From assembly GCA_036507855.1 (NCBI GenBank), contig DATCIJ010000063.1:1-47519 (forward strand): a stretch of DNA of 47,519 bases, read 5' to 3'. Source of the stretch: JABWBJ01 sp036507855. GTDB taxonomy: Bacteria; Gemmatimonadota; Gemmatimonadetes; Gemmatimonadales; Gemmatimonadaceae. This document shows positions 40,411 through 47,519 of the stretch, piece by piece; position 1 is the first letter of the stretch, and every line of letters starts with the position of its first letter. The notes below the pieces were generated by a model. That model was given only the letters and a program-made list of their open reading frames with translations, was not told the origin of the DNA and did not search any database. The position numbers and the translations under genes are program-made.

Positions 40411-41931
40411 AGGCTTTCCCCATCCTCCTCCGCCCGGCGTCATCACGGTCACCACATCGCCGGGGTTGAGCTCGATGCGGCACTTCGCCGGGATCGGCTG
40501 GCCGTTCAGTTGATTCTGCCCGGTCATCCCGGGACTGCCGCCTAACGCACCAGCCGGCCGGTGCCGGCGGCGCTCGGTGACCAGTGTCACCGTACAGCGT
40601 TCGAGCACGCGGTACCTCCTGATCACGCCGTCACCCCCGCGATGGCGTCCAGCGCCACCGGATCCTCGCCGCACGGCGTATTCGTCGATGCGAATAGGAT
40701 AGGCCTGCTCGAGCGATTCGATCGGGGTGTTGCGCGTATTGCTCATCCCGACGTGCACGGCGTCCGGTCCCGGACCGCGGGCGCTCGCTCCCTGGCCGCC
40801 ACCTAACGTCTCGTAGAACGTCCAGCCGGCGCCGCCAAAAGTGATGTTGTTCATCGTGCCCTGCCCCTGCGCCGGTACGGCCACCCCGGCGTTGGCGAGG
40901 GCGGCGAACAGCGTGTCGGTGATGCGCTGGGACATCTCCACGTTCCCGGCCGCGACGGCGGCAGGCCAGCGGGCGTCGATCGCGCACCCGGGCGGAATGC
41001 GAAGATCGAGGGCACGGGCGATCCCGTCATTCGTCGGCACGTCATCCTCGAGCAGCGTGCGCAGCACGAAGACCGATGCGGCGCGAACCACGGCGGCCGG
41101 ACAATTCACGTTGCCGCGCACCATCGGCGCGGTTCCGGCAAAGTCGAGTTGCAGGGTATCGCCAACCGACCGGATGGCCACGGCGACCACGACGTCGTCC
41201 TCGGTCACGCCATCACCTTCCAGCGCGTCCCGGGCGACGCCGACCACCTGTCCAAGCTGGGCGATGCGGGCACGCGCACGCCGTTCGGTGTAGTCTAGGA
41301 GCGCCTCGCCCGCGGCCTTCATGTGATCGACGCCTTCCCGGCGCAGCAGCGTCACCCAGCCGTCGCGGCCCGCGGCGCAGGCGGCGCGCTGCGCCTTGAG
41401 GTCGCCCATGCGCTCGTCAGGCGTGCGTACGTTCGCCAGTACCAGCGCCAGGATGTCGGCGTCGAAGGTGTCGCCACGCGCGATGCGAACCGGGGGGATG
41501 ATGATGCCCTCCTGCACGAGTTCGGTCGCCCCCCGGGGCATGCTCCCCGGGCTGACGCCGCCCACGTCAGCGTGATGGGCGCGCACCGCCGCGAACCCAA
41601 CGAGTTCGCCGTCGAGTCCAATCGCCTCGACCATCGTCAGGTCGGGAAGGTGCGATCCTCCACGGAACGGATCGTTGAGGAGGTAGACGTCCCCTGGCGC
41701 CGGATCGCGCTCGCGCACGGCACGCACTGACTCCGGCATGGCGCCCAGGTGGACGGGAATGTGCGCGGCCTGCGCGATCATCCGCCCGGCGGCATCGAAC
41801 AGCGCCGACGAGGCGTCGCGGCGCTCCCTGATGTTAGGCGACAGCGCCCCGCGTTCGAGCACGGTGCCCATCTCCTCCGCGATCATCGAGACCGCGTGGG
41901 ACATGACGCTCAAGCTGAGGGGATCGAACAT
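40408..41931 (-). CDS. hyuB: Hydantoinase B / 5-oxoprolinase beta-type subunit
   Basis: 507 residues from ATG 41931. FDPLSLSVMSHAVSMIAEEMGTVLERGALSPNIRERRD, DPAPGDVYLLNDPFRGGSHLPDLTM, GFAAVRAHHADVGG, GTMNNITFGG and GGGQGASARGPGPDAVHVGMSNTRNTPIE are typical of the family. With HyuA it forms an ATP-dependent amidohydrolase acting on hydantoins, 5-oxoproline or related rings, or an acetone-carboxylase-like enzyme; the substrate cannot be told from sequence. It lies 26 bp downstream of hyuA. The stop lies in a heptamer array. Confidence 0.9.
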   Translation of the reverse strand: MFDPLSLSVMSHAVSMIAEEMGTVLERGALSPNIRERRDASSALFDAAGRMIAQAAHIPVHLGAMPESVRAVRERDPAPGDVYLLNDPFRGGSHLPDLTMVEAIGLDGELVGFAAVRAHHADVGGVSPGSMPRGATELVQEGIIIPPVRIARGDTFDADILALVLANVRTPDERMGDLKAQRAACAAGRDGWVTLLRREGVDHMKAAGEALLDYTERRARARIAQLGQVVGVARDALEGDGVTEDDVVVAVAIRSVGDTLQLDFAGTAPMVRGNVNCPAAVVRAASVFVLRTLLEDDVPTNDGIARALDLRIPPGCAIDARWPAAVAAGNVEMSQRITDTLFAALANAGVAVPAQGQGTMNNITFGGAGWTFYETLGGGQGASARGPGPDAVHVGMSNTRNTPIESLEQAYPIRIDEYAVRRGSGGAGRHRGGDGVIRRYRVLERCTVTLVTERRRHRPAGALGGSPGMTGQNQLNGQPIPAKCRIELNPGDVVTVMTPGGGGWGKP

Positions 41932-41957
41932 CAGGGCAGTGGGCAGCGGGTCGCAGG

Positions 41958-43880
41958 TCAGCCAGTTCGCTCGATGATCCAGCCACCGATCGGCAGTGCG
42001 GTGGCCGTCCAACCTTCAGGCACAAGCATTGTCGCGTCAGTCAGCGCGATTACCCTCCGGCCACGCACCGTGGCCTCCAGCACCCCTCCGTCATCTACGT
42101 TCGAGTCCTCTGACCAGGCGCTCGCTCCCGAACGAGACAGCGCCACCGTTCTCGTTTCACCCGAGCGCACTGACCGGGCGGAAACCACTTCCGCCCGGAG
42201 CGGAAGCGCGAAGCCGTAGCGCCGCAGGTGCATCGCCGTGAATCGCTCACCAAGTCGCTCCGGTGTCATCCCCGGCTCGAACTGCACTTCCAGCTCGTGG
42301 CCCTGGCCCCGGTAACGCATCCTCGCCACGTGCGAAACGTGAGGGGCGTCGCCAGTGCGCGAGGCGAGTCCGTCGAACACCGATGCAAGTGTTTCAGCGG
42401 TCATCTCATCCAGGCGGGCCATGACACTCCCGATGGCCGTGCGACGTTCCGGCGCCACCGCCAGGCCGAGGGCACTGAGCACCCCGGCGTGCGGAGGAAC
42501 GAGCACCTGGGTCATGCCCAGACGATCGGCCAGGCCACAGGCATGCAGCGGCCCACCACCGCCAAACGCCACCAGCACGCAGGAGCGCGGATCGATGCCG
42601 CGCTCCACGCTCACGCGGCGCAGTGCACGCGCCATCGCCGCGTCCGCCGCCGCGATGATCGCCTCGGCGGTCTTCTCCATCGTGCTGCCCACGCGCTGGG
42701 CGAGACTCGAAATGGCCTCTCGCGCCGCCGGCGCATCAACGCGGACCGCATCGCTCATGTGCGAGGCGGCGATGTTGCCTAACGCAACATGCGCATCGGT
42801 CACGGTCGGTTGAGTGCCACCCCGACCGAACGCCACAGGACCCGGTACCGCTCCCGCGGAACGCGGACCGGCGCGGAGTGCGCCTCCCTCGTCGACCCAG
42901 CCGATGCTGCCACCACCCGCCGAGACGGTCTCCACCAGCACGCGCGGCAGGGCGATCGGCACCCCGGCAACGAGACCGCCGGCTTCCACCAATGGCTCGC
43001 CATCCAGGATGAGGCCCACGTCGGCGCTGGTCCCACCAATGTCGATGCTGAGCGCGCGGTCGAAACCGGCCATTCGCGCCACCAGTGCCGCTCCAGCCAC
43101 ACCTCCGGCCGGCCCGGACAGGGCGAGCGATGCCGCGGCGCGCGCGGCGTCAGTGGCATCGGCCATGCCGCCACCGGAGCCGACGACACCGGGTGAAGGG
43201 AGGCCCAGCGCCTTCAGTCGATCCGCGAGTCTCCGCAGGTACACGCCCACGCCGGGCCGCGCGTACGCCTCGCAACACGTGGTCGCCGTCCGCTCGTACT
43301 CCCTGATCTCCGGAAGCACGTCGCTGGAGCAGACCACGTCGATGCCGGGCAGCCGGCGGTTGATCGCGGCGGCGAGCCGCCGCTCATGCGTCGGGTCGGC
43401 GTAACTGTGAAGGAGCGAAATCGCCACGATGTCGGGCTCGCGCTGCGCGACCAGCTCGGCTGCACTCGCTGCCGCCTCGTCAGGCAGGTCGCGGACAACT
43501 CCTTCGGGCTCCAGCCGTCCCGCCACCGGCACAACACGCTCGGCCGGCACGAGGGGCTCAGGATGCTGTGCCGAGAGATCATAGAGCGACGCACGCTCCT
43601 GGCGCCTGAGCTCCAGCAGGTCGGTCGCACCCGCCGTGGCGCAGAGAACGACCTTCGACCCGCGCCGCTCGAGCAGCATGTTCGTCACCACGGTCGTCCC
43701 GTGCACGATCCGAACGACGTTCGCGGCATCGGCGCCGCGCTCGCGCAGCGATCGCTCGACGCCCTCACTCTGATCGGACGGTGTGCTGAGCACCTTCCCC
43801 GTGCGCACGGACCCGTCCTCGCGAACCCCCACCAGGTCGGTGAACGTGCCGCCGACGTCGATGCCGATGGACTCGGTCAT
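41958..43880 (-). CDS. hyuA: Hydantoinase A / 5-oxoprolinase alpha-type subunit
   Basis: 640 residues from ATG 43880. The actin-like ATPase halves are SIGIDVGGTFTDLVGVRED at the N-terminus and RALSIDIGGTSADVGLILDG in the middle. RIVHGTTVVTNMLLERRG and VLVAFGGGGPLHACGLADRLGM confirm the HyuA family. It couples ATP hydrolysis to ring opening with HyuB. The start overlaps the DUF4105 stop (ATGA, 43877-43880). The longer open frame upstream is antisense/shadow of the DUF4105 gene. Confidence 0.92.
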   Translation of the reverse strand: MTESIGIDVGGTFTDLVGVREDGSVRTGKVLSTPSDQSEGVERSLRERGADAANVVRIVHGTTVVTNMLLERRGSKVVLCATAGATDLLELRRQERASLYDLSAQHPEPLVPAERVVPVAGRLEPEGVVRDLPDEAAASAAELVAQREPDIVAISLLHSYADPTHERRLAAAINRRLPGIDVVCSSDVLPEIREYERTATTCCEAYARPGVGVYLRRLADRLKALGLPSPGVVGSGGGMADATDAARAAASLALSGPAGGVAGAALVARMAGFDRALSIDIGGTSADVGLILDGEPLVEAGGLVAGVPIALPRVLVETVSAGGGSIGWVDEGGALRAGPRSAGAVPGPVAFGRGGTQPTVTDAHVALGNIAASHMSDAVRVDAPAAREAISSLAQRVGSTMEKTAEAIIAAADAAMARALRRVSVERGIDPRSCVLVAFGGGGPLHACGLADRLGMTQVLVPPHAGVLSALGLAVAPERRTAIGSVMARLDEMTAETLASVFDGLASRTGDAPHVSHVARMRYRGQGHELEVQFEPGMTPERLGERFTAMHLRRYGFALPLRAEVVSARSVRSGETRTVALSRSGASAWSEDSNVDDGGVLEATVRGRRVIALTDATMLVPEGWTATALPIGGWIIERTG

Positions 43881-45121
43881 GTCGCCGGAACTGGCTCTGG
43901 TCGCGATCGCTCCCTCATGATCCAGGCGACCGCCAGGCCAAGCGGCGCCGCGAGCGCAATCACGGCGAAGCTTCCCTGATTGAAGCCGGGTACGAAGGGT
44001 GCAACGACACCGAAAGCCGTCAGCGCGCCGGCGATTGTAGCCAGCAGGAACACCAGTCGGCGCGCCTGCCCTCCGCGCCCAACGAAGAGAAACGCGGCCG
44101 CCGCGATCAGCCAGAGCGGATTGTAGACGAACAGGTTCGTGTTGTCGTAGGCGGCAACGTGCTGGGTCATGAACCGGAGATAGAGGAGCGCGCATCCCAG
44201 TGCGCCAAGCACGACTGCGACAGTCACTGCAGCCGGTGTGGCCACACGGCGCTGACCCTTGCCAAGCCAGGCGAGCCCACCGCCCAGCAGAATGCCGATG
44301 ACCGCGAGCGGCAACACCAGCGGCGGCGGCGTCTCGCGTTCCGGCTCGCGCTGCGCCTGGAACACGACCCGTTCGGACGTGACCAGTGGTACCAGCCGGC
44401 CGGAATCGTCAGGCACGCGAATCTCCCGCATGTGATCGCGCACCTTCATGGGAATGAACATCTCCTCCCAGGCGGAGATGGGCCGATCCGTTGGCCGTCC
44501 CAGCCCGATGTCCACGCCGACCGTGACCAATCGATCTGCCGCCATCAAGCGGAGCGCGTGCCAACGGAACGTGGTCCCGGAGTTCACGCTGTCCGTGGCC
44601 GATCGGATCGCACCGCCCAGCACGCGGTCGAGTGCGTCGCGAACGCGGGTGGAGCAGTTGTCGAGGAAGTAGTCGTAGCGATAGAACTTGTTCTCTTCCC
44701 GCGCGTTGAACTGAATGAACTCGAAGAGCGCAAGACGTTGTGCCGGGGACAGGTTCAACTCCTGCACCTCGACCGTCCGATTCAGCATCCGGTACTGCGC
44801 GAGGGCCGAGGCCGCATCCTGTCCTGCCATCCAGTACATCATCTCGCCACGGAGGAATCGTCCGATGAATCCGGGCTCGTCGAAGGAGAAGAGGCCCCAG
44901 TTGAAGACCACGTCGAAATTGGTCCGGCTGTTCCGGATGCCGATCGCGTTGTGTCCGTACCGCTCCCACACCTGATCGCCCTGCCCCATCGTCATGAGGT
45001 AGACGGAGAGTTCGCTGCCGGGCGGACCGGCGGAGTCAGTCGACTGTGCGCCGCCTGACGCGGCGCTCGCGCCCAGCAACGCCGCCATGGCGACCGCGCG
45101 GCCTAGAGTCTGACTTCGCAC
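43877..45121 (-). CDS. DUF4105-family exported membrane protein
   Basis: 414 residues from GTG 45121, which supplies the basic n-region of a signal peptide (RSQTLGRAVAMAALLGASAASGGAQ). ATG 45088 would leave a poor signal. The N-terminal DUF4105 domain has LMTMGQGDQVWERYGHNAIGI, VVFNWGLFSFDEPGFIGRFLRGEMMYWMAG and FLDNCSTRVRDALD, a His/Cys pattern like a papain/NlpC-type fold. About five transmembrane helices follow (from LVLPLAVIGILLGGGLAWL). Function is unknown; lipoprotein N-acyl or cysteine-protease-like activity is speculative. It overlaps the oxidoreductase gene by 19 bp and hyuA by 4. Confidence 0.8.
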   Translation of the reverse strand: MRSQTLGRAVAMAALLGASAASGGAQSTDSAGPPGSELSVYLMTMGQGDQVWERYGHNAIGIRNSRTNFDVVFNWGLFSFDEPGFIGRFLRGEMMYWMAGQDAASALAQYRMLNRTVEVQELNLSPAQRLALFEFIQFNAREENKFYRYDYFLDNCSTRVRDALDRVLGGAIRSATDSVNSGTTFRWHALRLMAADRLVTVGVDIGLGRPTDRPISAWEEMFIPMKVRDHMREIRVPDDSGRLVPLVTSERVVFQAQREPERETPPPLVLPLAVIGILLGGGLAWLGKGQRRVATPAAVTVAVVLGALGCALLYLRFMTQHVAAYDNTNLFVYNPLWLIAAAAFLFVGRGGQARRLVFLLATIAGALTAFGVVAPFVPGFNQGSFAVIALAAPLGLAVAWIMRERSRPEPVPAT

Positions 45122-46107
45122 TTCTCGTCGGCTGATCGATACGCGGCTTCGAGGATTCGGTGCAGGATCACCTGGTCGACCGGCGGATCGTACGCCGATT
45201 CGTCGCGAAGCACCGCAATGAAATGCGCCAGTTCCGCGCGATACGACTGGGTGAACGTGCTCTCGCGCGCCGCCGCGCCCATGGGGGAGACGTCCACCGG
45301 CTTGCCGTTGAGCTCCTTCACGACGCGGAGCGGCGCGAGGCGCGCGCTCCCGCGTGACGAGATGGACTCGAACCACCAGCGATCGGTGTCACCGATATAC
45401 GACCACGAGAGATCGAACGTGCAGGCCATCCCGTTGGCGCATTCGAGCGTCAGCAGCGCGGCGTCTTCGACCGAGGTGGAACCACGCGGCCGATCGACAT
45501 GAGCCCAGACGCGCTGCGGTGGCGGATAGTCGGCGAGCCACATCGCCAGGTCGACGAGCGAAAGCCCCAGATCGAACAGCGCGCCCCCGCCGGACTCGGC
45601 GCGTCGCAGGCGCCATCCACTGACGGATCCGCGCTGGTGATAGGCGCCGGCGCGGAACCCGGTGAGCGTTCCCAGTTCCCCACCCCGCAGGAACCGGTCG
45701 AGCGCCTGCACATCGCTGCGGAACCGATGATTGTTCGCCACGACGACCTTCCGTCCGGCTGACGCCGCGGCGTCGAGAATGAGCTGAACGCCGCGCGTCG
45801 AGAGCGCGACGGGTCGTTCGCAGAGCACGTCGACCCCGGCGGCGATCGCTTCCAGCACATACGGTTGATGCAGATGCGACGGCGTGCTGATGATGATGGC
45901 GTCGAGATCACCGGCGCCGAAGAGATCCTCGAGGTCGACGTAGACGTCGGGGATCTCGAAGCGGTCCGCCAGGGCGCGCGCCTTGGCGCGGTCGATGTCG
46001 CATAACGCGACGACGTTGACGCCGCGCATCTTCCCGAGCACCGGCAGGTGCGCCATTTGCGCGATCGCACCCGCGCCAACTACCGCGATACGAACGTCCG
46101 GTTTCAT
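45103..46107 (-). CDS. Gfo/Idh/MocA-family oxidoreductase
   Basis: 334 residues. RIAVVGAGAIAQMAHLPVLGKM is the NAD(P) Rossmann loop. ISTPSHLHQPYVLEAIAAGVDVLCERPVAL carries an ERP in place of the usual EKP, and ANNHRFRSDVQALDRFL and GGALFDLGLSLVDLAMWL follow. The Lys of the EKP motif usually contacts substrate, and Arg here may alter it. The substrate, probably a sugar or inositol-type polyol, is not predictable. It is 24 bp downstream of the spoIID-like gene. Confidence 0.88.
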   Translation of the reverse strand: MKPDVRIAVVGAGAIAQMAHLPVLGKMRGVNVVALCDIDRAKARALADRFEIPDVYVDLEDLFGAGDLDAIIISTPSHLHQPYVLEAIAAGVDVLCERPVALSTRGVQLILDAAASAGRKVVVANNHRFRSDVQALDRFLRGGELGTLTGFRAGAYHQRGSVSGWRLRRAESGGGALFDLGLSLVDLAMWLADYPPPQRVWAHVDRPRGSTSVEDAALLTLECANGMACTFDLSWSYIGDTDRWWFESISSRGSARLAPLRVVKELNGKPVDVSPMGAAARESTFTQSYRAELAHFIAVLRDESAYDPPVDQVILHRILEAAYRSADEKCEVRL

Positions 46108-46131
46108 GCGCCTGGATGGAGGATCGCTGTT

Positions 46132-47382
46132 TCAGGGTGCGCGGGTGATGTCCGCGCCCGGATAATATGCCTTGAGGATCGCGCGGAAGTCGTCACCGGC
46201 GCGGGCACGGGCAATCGCCCCCCACTGGCACAGCCCGACACCGTGGCCGTTGCCACGGCCGCGCAGCACCACGCCGCGGAGCTGCCCGTTCTCGCCTCGC
46301 TCTGTCGCAAGGGAGAACGCGGTACTGGGCAGGATCTCGCCGCCAGCCTGGCGCAGGACGTAGCGGATATCGTTCCCGCGAATCGTCACGTCGCCGGACG
46401 CGGTGGTGAACACGATCGCCCTGGCGCGGCCGCTGGCAGTTCGTCCCTCGACACGCGCGTCCCGGATCGACGCCGACGCTCCCGGCGGCACAGCCGTGTA
46501 GTCGCGCCCGTTGCGTTCGACGGCCGTCGCAAGGTCAGCCGCGGCGAGGCGTCGCTCCCACTGGGCCCGCGGTGCGATGTCACACCATGGACGCCCTGTT
46601 CGCGGCGAGGTGTCGCTGACCGAACGCAGGTAGCCGTCCTGCCCGCCGCGCCAGGTCTCGCTGGGCAGCGCGGTACCGCCACCGCAGGCAGAGTGGTACG
46701 GTGCCGTGACGACCTGTCCGCGAAAACTCAGCACCCATCCAGCGGTGGCGGCTACCGCCAGGTCGCCCCAGAACGTTTCGACGGCGACGCCGCCGTAGAC
46801 CTGATCACTCTCGGTGGCCCGCACATCGAAGTTCCGCGCTCCGCTGGCAAGCATCTTCGTATACGTGAAGCTTCTTGCGGCGACTGCCTGGGCCTCGACG
46901 GCAGCGTGATCGCTGGTCTGACGCGCCCCGATTTCAAGCGGCAGGACGCCACGCAGGTAGTCCTCGACGTCGGCCCGGTTCACGACCAGCACCGCCGTGT
47001 CCGTTGCGACGTAGATCAAGGCGCCGCGATACGACTTCTGCTGCCATATGATGTCGCCGCTGGCCATCTCAAGGGTCAGCGAGCCAGTAACCCAGGGACT
47101 GGCTGGCGCATCGGCGTGAATCACGCGGAGGCGCTGGCCGTCGCGCATCACGGACCATCGCTCGGTCGTCTCGTCGCGAGCGACGACGCGACCGGAGCCA
47201 TCGACGAGTCGCCACGCTCCGGTTTGTGAGAGCGGGACCTCGCGCGATGCGGACCCGAGCAACACGCGGACCGGCCGGCTGGACGGATTCTGCTTGCCGG
47301 TCGCCGGCAAAGCGGCGGCAACGGCCGACAACACGCCAAGGAGCGAGAGGATTCCGAGGCGACGACTTGCTGCGCGATGCAC
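46132..47382 (-). CDS. SpoIID/LytB-domain peptidoglycan-acting protein
   Basis: 416 residues from GTG 47382. A signal peptide (RRLGILSLLGVLSAVAAALPATG) is followed by a beta-rich N-terminal part. The SpoIID core is VEDYLRGVLPLEIGA (catalytic Glu), HAAVEAQAVAARSFTYTKM, SACGGGTALPSETWRGG and GRGNGHGVGLCQWGAIARA. SpoIID-type lytic transglycosylases cut denuded glycan strands, the same material that SPOR domains bind; SPOR proteins are encoded elsewhere in this window. No sporulation genes are present, so a vegetative envelope role is likely. Confidence 0.92.
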   Translation of the reverse strand: MHRAASRRLGILSLLGVLSAVAAALPATGKQNPSSRPVRVLLGSASREVPLSQTGAWRLVDGSGRVVARDETTERWSVMRDGQRLRVIHADAPASPWVTGSLTLEMASGDIIWQQKSYRGALIYVATDTAVLVVNRADVEDYLRGVLPLEIGARQTSDHAAVEAQAVAARSFTYTKMLASGARNFDVRATESDQVYGGVAVETFWGDLAVAATAGWVLSFRGQVVTAPYHSACGGGTALPSETWRGGQDGYLRSVSDTSPRTGRPWCDIAPRAQWERRLAAADLATAVERNGRDYTAVPPGASASIRDARVEGRTASGRARAIVFTTASGDVTIRGNDIRYVLRQAGGEILPSTAFSLATERGENGQLRGVVLRGRGNGHGVGLCQWGAIARARAGDDFRAILKAYYPGADITRAP

Positions 47383-47385
47383 GAC

Positions 47386-47519
47386 TCAGCGGCCGAAGGC
47401 GCCAGCGGACGACATCACCGGAAGTGCGCGCGGCTTAGACACCGGTCGTTTCTGCGGCGCGGTGTTGACCTGCTTGACGAGTGTGGCCTCGAAGTCGTAG
47501 TCGTTGACGACGGCGTCAA
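47386..47519 (-). CDS. Partial C-terminus of an unrecognised protein
   Basis: The minus-strand frame is open from the right edge to TGA at 47386-47388, encoding DAVVNDYDFEATLVKQVNTA and then PQKRPVSKPRALPVMSSAGAFGR. It ends 3 bp before the spoIID-like GTG, which suggests one operon. The last 44 residues are basic and Pro-rich and give no family assignment. Confidence 0.55.
   Translation of the reverse strand, partial: DAVVNDYDFEATLVKQVNTAPQKRPVSKPRALPVMSSAGAFGR

Noticed and set aside
46048..47229. 393-codon frame opposite the spoIID-like gene
   Set aside because: Antisense shadow; SpoIID motifs are intact on the other strand.

Overview
The window looks like chromosomal DNA of a high-GC, Gram-negative-type bacterium with an outer membrane, most likely a member of the Gemmatimonadota. 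This is an inference from G+C-rich codon use, a DUF4175/DUF4159/TPR cluster, a secreted gluzincin + PD40 propeller + outer-membrane-barrel fusion, LolA/CtpA/SPOR envelope proteins and single-copy housekeeping genes. No database search was possible.

Layout. 1-841: the end of an IS110-family insertion sequence with a frameshifted transposase; it runs off the left edge and abuts the 3' end of the neighbouring gene. 669-8832 (minus): envelope cluster trailing rsmI (rsmI, DUF4159, DUF4175, TPR protein, large exported protein), with trxA just upstream. 9263-13635: mce, a small lipoprotein, pdxJ, an HPt-like protein lacking its phosphohistidine, and a flippase-like membrane protein. 13635-20633: translation and nucleotide block ispE - tRNA-Gln - prs - rplY - pth - [four-helix-bundle cassette + SRAP gene] - rpsF - rpsR - DUF2232 - rplI, then rsfS. 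21251-24526: the 1091-residue protease/propeller/barrel protein, followed by a strong intrinsic terminator. 24628-30953: SPOR lipoprotein, SPOR membrane protein with a degenerate ATPase-like domain, and smc. 31069-33587: metallo-beta-lactamase-fold hydrolase, DAHP synthase, LolA-like protein. 33636-38499 (minus): rpmE - prfA - prmC - ylbF - tmk - ctpA. 38768-40372: Crp/Fnr regulator and a second MBL-fold protein. 40408-47519 (minus): spoIID-like, Gfo/Idh oxidoreductase, DUF4105, hyuA, hyuB, plus a partial gene at the right edge.

The most unusual signal is in the spacers. Seven stretches consist of 7-bp tandem units (GGGAGAT, AGGAAAC/GCAGGAA or GCAGTAM types). In three places the units form opposed arms around a palindromic core, giving long hairpins (18324-18439, 30956-31068, 33588-33699). 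One further pair of arms carries a perfect 13-bp inverted repeat (17121-17133 / 17613-17625) and encloses a four-helix-bundle gene of the 23S-rRNA-intervening-sequence protein family (PF05635/TIGR02436). The two GGGAGAT hairpins resemble this cassette with its gene removed, like a MITE and its parent. The arrays fill whole spacers, supply stop codons and C-terminal codons to pth, ctpA and hyuB, and run up to the start codons of rplY, the SRAP gene and the 31069 hydrolase. I consider this cassette plus its dispersed hairpins the best candidate for an undescribed system here.
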